Shown here piece after piece: positions 26,111 to 34,805 of a stretch of 64,000 nucleotides of DNA; the stretch's first letter is position 1, and every line of letters begins with the position of its first letter. Source of the DNA: Caldithrix sp964468415 (lineage in GTDB: Bacteria; Calditrichota; Calditrichia; Calditrichales; Calditrichaceae); NCBI GenBank assembly GCA_964468415.1, contig CAYXUS010000160.1, positions 1 to 64,000 of the forward strand. The letters run 5' to 3'. Position numbers and translations under genes: made by a program. The notes beneath the pieces were generated by a model, which had not been told where the DNA came from, searched no databases, and worked only from the letters and a program-made list of their open reading frames with translations.

Positions 26111-26980
26111 TTAACTCTCTTTTAAAGCTTCCGCGCCACTGACAATTTCCGAAATTTCAGTGGTAATGGAGGCCTGTCGGGTGCGGTTGTAGTAAATCGT
26201 AAGATTATGGATCATCTCTTCGGCATTGTCGGTTGCGTTTTCCATGGCGGTCATTCGGGCACCCTGTTCGGCGGCATTACTTTCCAGTAAAATCCGCCAG
26301 ACCTGCACGCGCAGATGTTTGGGAATTACTGCGTTTAAAATTGATTCTTTGTCGGGCTCGTAAATAAAGTCAACCTGCTCTTTGCTTTTTTCCATCTCTT
26401 CATCGGGAACAAATGGCAGGAACTGCTCCACAACAACATTCTGCTGGATGGCCGATTTGAATTCGTTGTAAATAAATTCCACCCGATCGAAATTTTGTTC
26501 CTGATAAATTTTCAGAATCGTTTCGGTTAGCTCTGCAGCGTCGACAAAAGAGAGATCGTTAAAAAAGTTGACCTTTTGTCCGTTAATCACCACAGGGCGA
26601 TGTTGAAAAAATTCCAAGCCTTTTCGCCCGGCCATGAACAGCTCTACTTCCGCATCGGGATATTCTTTCAGCCGCTCTGCCGCACGCCGAATGATGTTGC
26701 TGTTAAAGGCGCCGCACAAGCCGCGATCGGCCGTAACCACCACCAAAAGCACTTTTTCTACCGGACGCTGGACCATCAACGGAATTTTTGAGTAATCTTC
26801 CATCCGGGCCGTCAGGTGGCTAATCAGGCTGCGCAGTTCAAAAGCATAAGGACGAAAAGCCAGAATACTTTCCTGGGCTTTACGCATTTTGGCCGCGGCC
26901 ACCATTTTCATGGCTTTGGTGATTTGCTGCGTGCTTTTAACACTGGCAATTCGTTTGCGAATTTCACGCAGGTTGGCCAT
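26111..26980 (-). CDS. atpG: ATP synthase F1 gamma subunit
   Basis: 289 residues, the rotor shaft. The N-terminal helix (LREIRKRIASVKSTQQITKAMKMV, located at 3-26) and the C-terminal helix (ENATDNAEEMIHNLTIYYNRTRQA region) form the coiled coil. The central Rossmann-like domain contains TADRGLCGAFN. It starts 2 nt after the atpA stop. Confidence 0.97.
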   Translation of the reverse strand: MANLREIRKRIASVKSTQQITKAMKMVAAAKMRKAQESILAFRPYAFELRSLISHLTARMEDYSKIPLMVQRPVEKVLLVVVTADRGLCGAFNSNIIRRAAERLKEYPDAEVELFMAGRKGLEFFQHRPVVINGQKVNFFNDLSFVDAAELTETILKIYQEQNFDRVEFIYNEFKSAIQQNVVVEQFLPFVPDEEMEKSKEQVDFIYEPDKESILNAVIPKHLRVQVWRILLESNAAEQGARMTAMENATDNAEEMIHNLTIYYNRTRQASITTEISEIVSGAEALKES

Positions 26981-26982
26981 AA

Positions 26983-28503
26983 CTATTCCTCAACCTTGAA
27001 ATTTTCCACAAAGTGTTCCAGCACTTTGTTCATTTTTTCTTTCCATTCGTCGCTGAGAATCTTTTTCTCAGTGATTTCCTGCAACAGTTCCGGATGTTTT
27101 ACTTCCAGATGTTCCAGAAATTCTTCTTCGAAACGTTTCAGAACACCGACCGGTAACGTATCGAGATACCCGTTGGTTCCGGCGTAAATGATGGCGATTT
27201 GCTTTTCGAACGGCACCGGTTTGTATTGATCTTGCTTCAAAATTTCGACCAATCGCTCACCACGACGCAACTGCTGCTGGGTGGCTTCGTCCAAATCGGA
27301 GCCGAATTTGGCAAATGCTTCCATTTCACGGAACTGAGCCAAATCCAAACGCAAACGTCCGGCCACTTGCTTCATGGCTTTAATTTGGGCATTACCACCC
27401 ACACGGGAAACGGAAATACCCACGTTAATGGCCGGCCGCACACCGGAATAGAACAATCCCGATTCGAGGAAGATCTGGCCGTCGGTAATGGAAATAACGT
27501 TTGTCGGAATGTAGGCAGAGATGTCACCGGCCTGCGTTTCGATAATCGGCAAAGCGGTTAACGACCCGCCGCCCATGTCATCGCTTAGCTTGGCAGCCCG
27601 TTCCAGCAAACGCGAATGCAAATAGAATACGTCACCCGGGTAGGCTTCGCGGCCGGGAGGACGACGCAACAGAAGCGACACCTGACGATAGGCCCAGGCG
27701 TGTTTGGTTAAATCGTCGTACACCACCAGAGCATGGCGTCCGCTATCGCGGAAATATTCGCCGATGGCGGCACCGGCATACGGCGCAATGTACTGCAACG
27801 GCGCCGGTTCACTGGCCGTTGCCGAAACCACAATGGTATGCTCCATGGCACCGTGCTCTTCAAACGTTTTGATTACGCGCGCCACGGTAGAGGCTTTTTG
27901 CCCCACGGCCACGTAAATACAAATAACATCTTTTCCCTTTTGATTGATGATGGTGTCCAGAGCCACGGCCGTTTTACCGGTCTGACGGTCACCGATAATC
28001 AATTCGCGCTGCCCTCTTCCGATAGGAATCATGGCATCGATGGCCTTAATACCGGTAGCAAGCGGTTCTTTAACCGGCTGGCGATAAATAACGCCCGGCG
28101 CTTTGCGTTCCAGCTTCATGGTTTGTGTGGCTTCGATTTTTCCCTTGCCATCCAGGGGGTTCCCCAGAGGGTCAACCACACGACCGATCATGGCATCACC
28201 CACGGGAATTTCCATCACGCGGCCGGTACGCTTTACCTGATCCCCTTCTTTGATCAACGTATCTTCGCCAAACAAAATGGCGCCCACGTTGTCTTCTTCC
28301 AGGTTCAGAACCAGCCCCATCACATTGTGGGGGAATTCGATTAACTCACCAGCCATCACATTCTTCAAGCCGTGAATCCGCGCAATTCCGTCACCAACCT
28401 GGAGCACGGTTCCTACTTCGTAAACATCCGTTTCCTTCTGAAAATCTTGAAGTTGTTTTTTTAGAATGGCCGATACTTCATCGGGTCTTACTGCATCACC
28501 CAT
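26983..28503 (-). CDS. atpA: ATP synthase F1 alpha subunit
   Basis: 506 residues, the regulatory nucleotide-binding subunit. P-loop GDRQTGKT at 171-178, followed by the VAVGQKASTVARV segment and the conserved SISRVGG-like block (GISVSRVGGNAQ). The beta-barrel N-terminus and helical C-terminus are complete. It lies 24 nt downstream of atpH. Confidence 0.98.
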   Translation of the reverse strand: MGDAVRPDEVSAILKKQLQDFQKETDVYEVGTVLQVGDGIARIHGLKNVMAGELIEFPHNVMGLVLNLEEDNVGAILFGEDTLIKEGDQVKRTGRVMEIPVGDAMIGRVVDPLGNPLDGKGKIEATQTMKLERKAPGVIYRQPVKEPLATGIKAIDAMIPIGRGQRELIIGDRQTGKTAVALDTIINQKGKDVICIYVAVGQKASTVARVIKTFEEHGAMEHTIVVSATASEPAPLQYIAPYAGAAIGEYFRDSGRHALVVYDDLTKHAWAYRQVSLLLRRPPGREAYPGDVFYLHSRLLERAAKLSDDMGGGSLTALPIIETQAGDISAYIPTNVISITDGQIFLESGLFYSGVRPAINVGISVSRVGGNAQIKAMKQVAGRLRLDLAQFREMEAFAKFGSDLDEATQQQLRRGERLVEILKQDQYKPVPFEKQIAIIYAGTNGYLDTLPVGVLKRFEEEFLEHLEVKHPELLQEITEKKILSDEWKEKMNKVLEHFVENFKVEE

Positions 28504-28527
28504 TGAATTTTCCTCATCATGTTTAAT

Positions 28528-29061
28528 TTACCGAGCGACTAATTTTTCACGCAATTTTTGCAACTGCAAGCGAATACTATTATCGATGACCATGTCTTCA
28601 ACCCGCACAACGAATCCGCCGATAATTTCCGGCTGAACTTTGGGTTGCAAAAGCACGGTTTGTCCCAGCATCTCTTCGAGGCGTTTTTTGATGGCCTCGA
28701 ATTGTTTCTTTTCCAGGGGCACCGCGCTAATCAGCTCGCCCTCCAGAATGTTTTGATAATCCAGCAACATCCGCCGGAATTGCTCGACCACGGCCGGTAA
28801 AATAGCGATGCGGCGCTTTTGGGCCAGCAATTGTAAAAATTCCAGCGTCAGTTCATGAACGCGCTTTCCCAACAGCTCTTTAATGATGTGCTGTTTTTCT
28901 CCTTCGGCAATCAAAGGATTGGAAAGGAATTCGCGGAACTCGGGACTGTCATCGATAATCTGCCCGATCAGTTGCATGTCTTTCTCAATTTGAGGCAGAA
29001 TCGACTTTTCTTGCGCGAGTTCGAACAAAGCCTTTGTGTATCGTTTGGCTACTCGGTTCAA
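28528..29061 (-). CDS. atpH: ATP synthase F1 delta subunit
   Basis: 177 residues, which links F1 to the peripheral stalk. The N-terminal six-helix bundle (RVAKRYTKALFELAQE) and the C-terminal hallmark GGFVVRVEDMVIDNSIRLQLQKLR (about 147-170) are present. It is 16 nt behind atpF. Confidence 0.95.
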   Translation of the reverse strand: MNRVAKRYTKALFELAQEKSILPQIEKDMQLIGQIIDDSPEFREFLSNPLIAEGEKQHIIKELLGKRVHELTLEFLQLLAQKRRIAILPAVVEQFRRMLLDYQNILEGELISAVPLEKKQFEAIKKRLEEMLGQTVLLQPKVQPEIIGGFVVRVEDMVIDNSIRLQLQKLREKLVAR

Positions 29062-29077
29062 TGCACACGTTCCTTGC

Positions 29078-29572
29078 TTAATTTTTTACATTTTTCGGGA
29101 GCGAATTCAAATATTCTTCTACAATCGCCCGCTGTTTTTCATCGTCTAAATTCATGTGAATAATTTTTTCGGCGGCGCCTACGGCCAAATCGGCAACTTC
29201 TGCCTTTAAAGAAGCAAGGGCACTTTCTTTTTCGTGCTGAATTTCTTGCTTGGCCTGCTCCAGAATTTTCTGATATTCTGCCCGGGCTTCTTCCAAAAGC
29301 TCCTGCCGTTTTTTCTCGGCCAATTCACGGCTTTCGCGTAATAAACGCTGCGCTTCGCTCTCGGCCCCCGCGATTAGTTCTTTGTGCTTCTGCAAAAGTT
29401 TTTCCGCTTCTTCGCGTTGCTTTTGCGCCTGCTCCAGATCTTCGCGGATGGTCTTCTCGCGCGTTTCGATTACGCCCAGAATCGGCTTAAGCGCCACCTT
29501 GGACAGGATTGCCAGAACAATAAAAAAGGTAATCCACGTCCAGATGATCATTCCGGGATCAAGATTTAACAT
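29078..29572 (-). CDS. atpF: ATP synthase Fo b subunit
   Basis: 164 residues. One N-terminal membrane helix (about 7-26, PGMIIWTWITFFIVLAILSK) is followed by a long charged dimerising helix rich in Glu, Gln and Ala (about 30-150), the peripheral stalk. Only one b gene is present, so the stalk is a homodimer. Confidence 0.95.
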   Translation of the reverse strand: MLNLDPGMIIWTWITFFIVLAILSKVALKPILGVIETREKTIREDLEQAQKQREEAEKLLQKHKELIAGAESEAQRLLRESRELAEKKRQELLEEARAEYQKILEQAKQEIQHEKESALASLKAEVADLAVGAAEKIIHMNLDDEKQRAIVEEYLNSLPKNVKN

Positions 29573-29595
29573 ATGCGAATCCCCAAAATTCGTTA

Positions 29596-29826
29596 TTATT
29601 TAACAGCTAACAAGAAGCACACAACCACGCCGAACAGTGCAATACCTTCGATCATAGCAGCGGCGATAATCATCGTTGTACGAATGTTGTTGCTTGCTTC
29701 CGGCTGGCGTGCCGTTCCTTCCGAAGCGGCTGCCGCAATTTTACCGATTCCGTAACCCGCACCAATCGATACCAAACCAGCACCTAATCCTGCTGCCAGA
29801 TACGCTAACGCTGTTGCCCAATTCAT
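29596..29826 (-). CDS. atpE: ATP synthase Fo c subunit (proton type)
   Basis: 76 residues, two membrane helices joined by the polar ARQPEA loop. The ion-binding carboxylate is E60. At the positions that make the Na+ site in Ilyobacter-type c rings (Gln in helix 1, Ser after the Glu) this protein has I27 and G61, so the ring should carry protons. The ribosome site TAAGGAGG is strong, in keeping with the many copies needed. Confidence 0.95.
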   Translation of the reverse strand: MNWATALAYLAAGLGAGLVSIGAGYGIGKIAAAASEGTARQPEASNNIRTTMIIAAAMIEGIALFGVVVCFLLAVK

Positions 29827-29857
29827 TGTAAACCTCCTTAGATTTAGTTTTTATTTA

Positions 29858-30712
29858 TTAATGTTCAGGATTAACGCTCATCCCGATAAACAATGCTGAA
29901 AGTATGGTAAAAATATACGCCTGAATAAGCGCAACCAACATCTCAAGAAAATAGTCAAATACGCCAAACCCCACGGACACAGGCGAAACCCAATAACTTT
30001 TAAACATGATGATCAACCCCAGAAAGGCAAAAAGCACGATGTGCCCGGCAATCATATTGGCAAAAAGACGAATGGTCAACGCAAAATGCTTGGCCAAAAG
30101 CCCCATGATTTCTACAATGAACATTAACGGCGTAAGCAAAACCGGTACTCCGGCCGGAATTAATGACTTGTAGTATCCCAAAAAGCCGTGTTCCTTAATA
30201 CCGTAGATCTGCGTAGAGAAAAAGGTAACCAGGGCCAGACCTGCCGTTACGTTAATATTACCCGTGGCCGTGGAAAACATCGGAATAAGACCCATCAAAT
30301 TTGCAATGAGAATAAAGAAGAAGAAAGTAATTAGCAACGGAGTAAATTTTTTGCCGTGTTCTTCGCCCATGTTGGCAATGGCGATTTCGTCCCGGACAAA
30401 CAGAATAAAAATCTCAAGAAAAGCGCCAAGACCGGAGGGCACCAGGCTTTTACCACGAAACGCCAGCTTAAACAGCAAAATAAGGATCAGGCCGGCGATC
30501 CACAGCATAACCACGTGATTTGTAATGGAAAGGTCGATATTCATGCCTAAAACATGGATGGGATGAAAATGCGGCAATTCGATGCTAAAACCCGGGAGAA
30601 TGTGCCATTCGTGACTATTCATAATGTGATGCTGAATCCAGGCGCCGACATTTTCATTCGCATGGGTAGCCACCGTATCGGCCGCTACGGTCGTTGCATT
30701 CAACAATGCCAT
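29858..30712 (-). CDS. atpB: ATP synthase Fo a subunit
   Basis: 284 residues with about six membrane helices. The essential Arg lies in LTIRLFANMIAGH. The C-terminal helix contains the conserved Gln (VALIQAYIFTIL). The long N-terminal periplasmic lead rich in His (HHIMNSHEWH..HFHPIH) is of the type seen in Bacteroidetes/Chlorobi a subunits. It starts 6 nt after the atpI-like gene. Confidence 0.95.
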   Translation of the reverse strand: MALLNATTVAADTVATHANENVGAWIQHHIMNSHEWHILPGFSIELPHFHPIHVLGMNIDLSITNHVVMLWIAGLILILLFKLAFRGKSLVPSGLGAFLEIFILFVRDEIAIANMGEEHGKKFTPLLITFFFFILIANLMGLIPMFSTATGNINVTAGLALVTFFSTQIYGIKEHGFLGYYKSLIPAGVPVLLTPLMFIVEIMGLLAKHFALTIRLFANMIAGHIVLFAFLGLIIMFKSYWVSPVSVGFGVFDYFLEMLVALIQAYIFTILSALFIGMSVNPEH

Positions 30713-30718
30713 ATTTTG

Positions 30719-31099
30719 CTATTCCTTCCTGAGATAGCTATTGATTAACCAGATTTCCCAAATTTGATACAAGACATATAATATAAGTAAAGAAAAAATA
30801 AAAGTAAATTGATTCACATCAACAAATTTGATGATAGAAATGATAAGCCCTAACAATATGAGTACCCGTACTCCCATTCCTCCGAAGAAAGTTTTAAAAA
30901 ACAAATTCTCCGCTTTGTTAATGGTGTATTTTACCGTAAAAAAGGCGGCGATGATATTCAAGGTAGCAACTATTCCCGAAATCCACAAACTTCTTGTCTT
31001 GCTTGCGTCAAATTGCAAATGCACACTCAGTTGCCAGCACACCACCGCATAGGCCCCGATAATAACCAGAACTCCCAGAAAAAATGTTCTAAGTTTCAT
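30719..31099 (-). CDS. AtpI-like membrane protein of the ATP synthase operon
   Basis: 126 residues with four membrane helices (about 5-24, 37-58, 69-88 and 96-117). AtpI-type proteins help assemble the c ring. Identity rests on topology, size and its place between atpZ and atpB rather than on a strong motif. Spacings are 2 nt to atpZ and 6 nt to atpB, so it is firmly part of the operon. Confidence 0.75.
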   Translation of the reverse strand: MKLRTFFLGVLVIIGAYAVVCWQLSVHLQFDASKTRSLWISGIVATLNIIAAFFTVKYTINKAENLFFKTFFGGMGVRVLILLGLIISIIKFVDVNQFTFIFSLLILYVLYQIWEIWLINSYLRKE

Positions 31100-31101
31100 G
31101 C

Positions 31102-31344
31102 CTACTTTCGATCAAACTTCTTTAAAACTTTAAACATATCGTACAGGCCGAGAGCAAACCCCCAAAAAACACCCACAATAAGCAAAAAAGGGCTGGTGTT
31201 TAATTTGGAATCCAAGTAATAACCCACATAACCGAAAAACAACACCCCGCCAATAATTACGTACGCAATATTCAGGAATGGTGCAGCCGCCCGAAAGGCG
31301 TTTTGCACATCACTTATTTTAGGCTTTTTTTTATTTTGGGCCAT
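31102..31344 (-). CDS. atpZ: AtpZ/AtpQ-type small membrane protein
   Basis: 80 residues with two membrane helices (about 24-43 and 50-68) joined by a short GYYLDSKLNTSP turn, ending GLYDMFKVLKKFDRK. The G..LD......P turn and the GF..G..DM.K end are characteristic of the AtpZ (F0F1-ATPase subunit, putative) family found ahead of atpI. Its start overlaps the bactofilin stop by 14 nt, so translation is coupled to bactofilin. Confidence 0.85.
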   Translation of the reverse strand: MAQNKKKPKISDVQNAFRAAAPFLNIAYVIIGGVLFFGYVGYYLDSKLNTSPFLLIVGVFWGFALGLYDMFKVLKKFDRK

Positions 31345-31735
31345 TTTCTTTGTCTGTCACACTTTTCATGGGAGCCACCTTGTCCCCAAGCCCCATATCC
31401 GAGGTGCCCTGAAAGACGGCTCCTTCATCGATGATCAATTTACTGGCTTTCAGCTCACCGATCATGCTGGAGCGGGCTTCCAGAACCAATTTTTGTTTGA
31501 TGAAAAGTTTGCCTTTAATTTTACCACCAATAATTGCATTATTAGCCTGAATCTCTCCTTCGATTTCACCGGTTTCGCCCACGGTTAATGTATTTTTGCA
31601 AATGACCTTACCATTAACCTTACCATCAATCCGCAAGCTGCTCTCTGTGGTAATTTCTCCGGTAACCGAAGTCCCTTTTCCAATAAAATTAAGCTCGGTA
31701 GAGCCTGCCTCGTTACCTGTGCCTTTAAATGCCAT
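31331..31735 (-). CDS. Bactofilin (polymer-forming cytoskeletal protein)
   Basis: 134 residues. The central right-handed beta-helix (about 18-115) shows the regular bactofilin rungs 'G....G.I...(I/L).I.G.V.G.I', for example FIGKGTSVTGEIT, LRIDGKVNGKV, VGETGEIEGEI and GKIKGKLF. Short polar tails lie at both ends, with no membrane segment. Bactofilins assemble into filaments that position peptidoglycan enzymes or ParABS parts. The M23 peptidase gene directly upstream fits the first role and parAB the second. Confidence 0.93.
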   Translation of the reverse strand: MAFKGTGNEAGSTELNFIGKGTSVTGEITTESSLRIDGKVNGKVICKNTLTVGETGEIEGEIQANNAIIGGKIKGKLFIKQKLVLEARSSMIGELKASKLIIDEGAVFQGTSDMGLGDKVAPMKSVTDKENGPK

Positions 31736-31750
31736 ATCTGCCTCACTTTT

Positions 31751-32551
31751 TTACTTTATTTCTTCATTTAAATAATAGATGGGATTGACCGGCTTGCCGT
31801 TGTACCATATTTCGTAATGCAAATGCGGCCCGGAAGTGATCTTCCCCGTGTTTCCCAACAGGGCGATTACCTGCCCTTTTTTAACACGCTCCAACTCTCC
31901 CACCATATTTATTTGATTGTGCTTGTAAATGGTCAAATAACCCAGCGCATGCCACAGCACCAGCACATTCCCGCCGTCATTCGTCCATCCTTCAAAAACG
32001 ACCACCCCATCGGCAGGGGCACGGATGGGCGTGTTGGTTTGCGCGGCAATGTCAATACCCAGATGAGCATCATTAAACAAAGAACTAGCCTCAAAGCCCC
32101 GCGCAATAAATCCTTCTACCGGCACCAACGACGGAATGCTATTATACAAGCTCCCCGTTCGTTCGATGTGCATTCGTTCAAAGTTCATCTGCGTCATGGC
32201 TACCGTGTCACCGGGAACGCTCTCCGGCACTTTGATGTAGCCCTGAATGGACGAACGAATCTTTTTCTCGTAATTGCGCAACAGGGTCAATTCTTCTTTC
32301 AGCTTGTCCACCTGCTGAAGACTTTTGACCAGTTTAAAATTTTCTTCCTTTAGGTGATTGTTTTCCAGAATTAAAGAACCCATCTTCCAGTAGGCTAAAA
32401 AGCCCCCGGCAACCAAAATAAAAAAGACAACCAGCACCCCAATAATAAGGCGCACCGTACCCACGCGTAGCCGTAAAGAACGCGGCTCTTCCCTTCCATC
32501 GGGGATCATCAAAAAATTAATGTATTTTTTTTCCGGCTTGCGATGCGCCAT
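31751..32551 (-). CDS. Membrane-anchored M23 peptidoglycan peptidase
   Basis: 266 residues: a cytoplasmic tail (1-33), one membrane helix (about 34-54), a coiled coil (58-100), then a LytM/M23 domain (about 150-262). The zinc and catalytic residues are all present: H163 and D167 in HLGIDIA, H211 in YKHN, H243 and H245 in GPHLHYE, so it should be an active endopeptidase. Linked to bactofilin on one side and parB on the other. The pairing of M23 peptidase with bactofilin is known from cell-shape systems such as CcmA-Csd1 of Helicobacter. Confidence 0.93.
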   Translation of the reverse strand: MAHRKPEKKYINFLMIPDGREEPRSLRLRVGTVRLIIGVLVVFFILVAGGFLAYWKMGSLILENNHLKEENFKLVKSLQQVDKLKEELTLLRNYEKKIRSSIQGYIKVPESVPGDTVAMTQMNFERMHIERTGSLYNSIPSLVPVEGFIARGFEASSLFNDAHLGIDIAAQTNTPIRAPADGVVVFEGWTNDGGNVLVLWHALGYLTIYKHNQINMVGELERVKKGQVIALLGNTGKITSGPHLHYEIWYNGKPVNPIYYLNEEIK

Positions 32552-32563
32552 GCGTTCCCAACC

Positions 32564-33439
32564 TTACTCTTTTAAACGTTCGAAAATTTCGTACAGGCGA
32601 TTTAAATCTTCCGGGGAATAGAATTCGATTTCGATACTGCCCCCTTCCCGACGGGAACGGATATTGACCTTGGTACCAAAAATATCGCGCAATTCGGATT
32701 CCATTTTTTGGATGTACACCGAACGTTTGGGTTTGATACTTTTCTTCTCAACCTGTTCATCCGCCGCGCGCACCAATTGCTCTACCTTGCGCACCGACAA
32801 TTTGTTTTTAATAATCTTTTTCCAGATTTGTTCCTGAATTTGCGCATCGTTTACGGCCAACAATGCCCGCGCATGCCCCATAGTGATTTCTTCGCGTTTA
32901 ACACTTTCCTGAATTTTCGGGGGCAGTTTAAGCAGACGCAGAAAATTTGTAATGGTTGTCCGATCTTTTCCGATTTTTTTGGCAACTTCTTCCTGCGTCA
33001 AATTACACTCATCAATTAAACGCTGGTAGGCCTGAGCCTGTTCAATAGCATTCAGGTAGTCGCGCTGCACGTTTTCGATAAGCGCCAACTCCAGCATCTC
33101 TTCCTTGCTTTCCACCTGAATAAGGTAAGCAGGAATCTTTTCGTAGCCCAACTCCGTCACCGCACGTAAGCGGCGTTCACCGGCGATCAATTCGTAGCCC
33201 TGCTCTACCTTGCGCACCGTAATGGGTTGAATGATCCCGTTTTCCTCAATGGAGCGCTTTAGTTCTTCCAGCTTGTTCGGATCAAAATCCTGTCGCGGCT
33301 GGTAAGGATTCGGCCGGATCAATGCCACTTCGATATCGGTTAACGTACCTTGCTTAGAAGCGCTATTCTCAGGTGTTGGCGGCTTATCGGGAATAAGGGC
33401 GCTTAACCCCCGTCCCAGCCTATTTGTCTTCTTCACCAA
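32564..33439 (-). CDS. parB: Chromosome partitioning protein ParB
   Basis: 291 residues. N-terminal CTP-binding domain with IRPNPYQPR (41-49) and GERRLRA (87-93), a central helix-turn-helix block (TQEEVAKKIGKDRTTITNFLRL), and a C-terminal dimerisation end. ParB loads as a clamp at parS and spreads. The start is a GTG inside the end of parA (20-nt overlap), with AGAGGAAG upstream. I could not find a consensus parS in the window. Confidence 0.95.
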   Translation of the reverse strand: MVKKTNRLGRGLSALIPDKPPTPENSASKQGTLTDIEVALIRPNPYQPRQDFDPNKLEELKRSIEENGIIQPITVRKVEQGYELIAGERRLRAVTELGYEKIPAYLIQVESKEEMLELALIENVQRDYLNAIEQAQAYQRLIDECNLTQEEVAKKIGKDRTTITNFLRLLKLPPKIQESVKREEITMGHARALLAVNDAQIQEQIWKKIIKNKLSVRKVEQLVRAADEQVEKKSIKPKRSVYIQKMESELRDIFGTKVNIRSRREGGSIEIEFYSPEDLNRLYEIFERLKE

Positions 33440-34187
33440 TAACTTCCTCTGCCAGACTAATGTAATCTTGACTTCCTACACACACCGCATCGTACATAAT
33501 GATAGGCTTGCCAAAACTGGGCGCTTCCCCCAAACGCACGTTGCGATGAATGACGGTATTGTACACTTTTTCCTTAAAATACTCCCGCACTTCTTGCGCC
33601 ACCTGATTGCACAAATTCAGGCGGTTGTCGTACATGGTTAGCAGCACACCTTCGATGCTCAAATTCGGGTTCAGATTTTTTTGCACCAGATGCACCGTAT
33701 TCAACAACTGAGACAACCCTTCCAGGGCGTAATATTCGCACTGAATGGGAATAATCACCGAATCGGCCGCCGTAAGCGCATTTAACGTAAGCAAGCTTAA
33801 AGAAGGCGGGCAATCGACAAAAATGTAATCGTATTTATCTTTAACGGGCAATAGCTTTTCCTTAAGGCGCTGTTCCCGATTGGGCATTTCCACCATTTCA
33901 ATCTCGGCGCCAACCAGACGGATATGAGAAGGGACAATCTCCAGGAAAGGCACGCTGGTTTTTGTAATCACTTCTTCGATGGGAATGTCATCCATTAAAA
34001 GTTCGTAGGTCGAATAATTTTGCTCGTCCGGCACCAGACCCAGACCACTGGTCGCATTGGCCTGCGGATCGATATCGACCAGCAATACGCTTTTTTCGGC
34101 AACGGCAATGCAACTGGAAAGATTAATAGCCGTGGTCGTTTTACCCACACCGCCTTTTTGGTTAGTAATCGTAATAATTTTACCCAT
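33420..34187 (-). CDS. parA: Chromosome partitioning ATPase ParA (Soj type)
   Basis: 255 residues. Deviant Walker A QKGGVGKTT (10-18), switch region VDIDPQANATSGLG (37-50) and Walker B FVDCPPSL. There is no N-terminal HTH, so it is the small chromosomal Soj type that forms ATP-dependent dimers on DNA and is released by ParB. It heads the long cluster that ends with the ATP synthase genes, behind a clear promoter. Confidence 0.96.
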   Translation of the reverse strand: MGKIITITNQKGGVGKTTTAINLSSCIAVAEKSVLLVDIDPQANATSGLGLVPDEQNYSTYELLMDDIPIEEVITKTSVPFLEIVPSHIRLVGAEIEMVEMPNREQRLKEKLLPVKDKYDYIFVDCPPSLSLLTLNALTAADSVIIPIQCEYYALEGLSQLLNTVHLVQKNLNPNLSIEGVLLTMYDNRLNLCNQVAQEVREYFKEKVYNTVIHRNVRLGEAPSFGKPIIMYDAVCVGSQDYISLAEEVIGEEDK

Positions 34188-34225
34188 AGTGCGATCCGTC
34201 TTCCTCTAATTATTTTAAAATTGGC

Positions 34226-34254
34226 AATTTAACTCTCTACTGAAATCAAATCAA
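34226..34254 (-). promoter_or_regulatory. Promoter of the parA-to-atpC cluster
   Basis: TTGATT (34254-34249) and TAAATT (34231-34226), 17-bp spacer, about 39 nt before the parA start. No other obvious promoter or terminator was noticed between parA and atpD. Confidence 0.55.
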
Positions 34255-34342
34255 GCCGATTTTGCCGCGCGCTGGCTATCCCCCAAAATTTTACCACCAC
34301 TTTTTTAGTAAAATTTTTTTCTTGCATGAATACCCCATGGTA

Positions 34343-34477
34343 TTACATCTGTACTTGTCCGCCTTTAAGCAGACCAAAGAAACTTTTTATGTTCCGGTTT
34401 ATTGAAATCGGTTTTAAATGAATGGATAACTGCCAAAGCTTGATTTGCACGGCCTGCGTAAATTTTGTTATCGACAT
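34343..34477 (-). pseudogene. 5' fragment of a transposase-like gene
   Basis: From an ATG at 34477 with AAAGGAG 9 nt upstream, the frame reads MSITKFTQAVQIKLWQ and stops after 44 codons. A related reading frame in the second copy (38.0 kb) continues as ETDFSKPEHKK, and fusing the two frames by single-base corrections gives a line resembling the N-terminus of DDE transposases. I infer a truncated, frameshifted transposase start. The family is not certain. Confidence 0.45.
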
Positions 34478-34640
34478 GATGGCTTCTCCTTTTTTTGTGT
34501 TTTTTTTCTATAAAAATTTACAACAGGGGAAGCCATCTTTTTGTGATATTTTCACACTTTCAATGATCATTTAGCCCTTGCGTATCAAGGGATTACGGGA
34601 ATTTGCTGCCTTATTTTTTTGGGGGACATTCAGACAATAT
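34371..34640. repeat. Degenerate dispersed repeat, copy 1 (insertion-sequence left end)
   Basis: About 240 bp similar to 38011-38245, with scattered substitutions and small indels. The best-kept block is 34392-34470, where TGCACGGCCTGCGTAAATTT is identical in both copies. Beyond the gene fragment it includes the upstream region of that fragment. An inverted repeat (34478-34489 with 34526-34537, one mismatch) covers its ribosome site. Confidence 0.7.
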
Positions 34641-34737
34641 TTTTATGGTGTTCCTGATTTTTATTTTCCTTAAATAGCCTTCTGTGACTATTACCAAGCC
34701 TTTGATCAATTTTGTGCGCATCTTTTGATAAAACTTT

Positions 34738-34766
34738 TTGCTTTCCGTTTCGGTTTTCTTTAAATT
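34738..34766 (+). promoter_or_regulatory. Promoter of the first DUF4143 ATPase
   Basis: TTGCTT (34738-34743) and TAAATT (34761-34766) with a 17-bp spacer, 40 nt before the ATG at 34806. Confidence 0.5.
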
Positions 34767-34805
34767 GTGTGCAAATTTAAAGTTAGACTTTAAAAATGAA
34801 CAGAT

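Larger units (their letters stand above)
34188..34805. other. 618-bp gap between parA and the first DUF4143 ATPase
   Basis: It holds the parA promoter (34226-34254), a decayed insertion-sequence left end (34343-34640), and the promoter of the ATPase gene at 34806. A+T-rich; no intact gene. Confidence 0.7.

Noticed and set aside
34188..34805. Possible replication origin or parS next to parAB
   Set aside because: I see no DnaA-box cluster and no match to the TGTTTCACGTGAAACA parS consensus here or elsewhere in the window; dnaA and gidAB are absent too.
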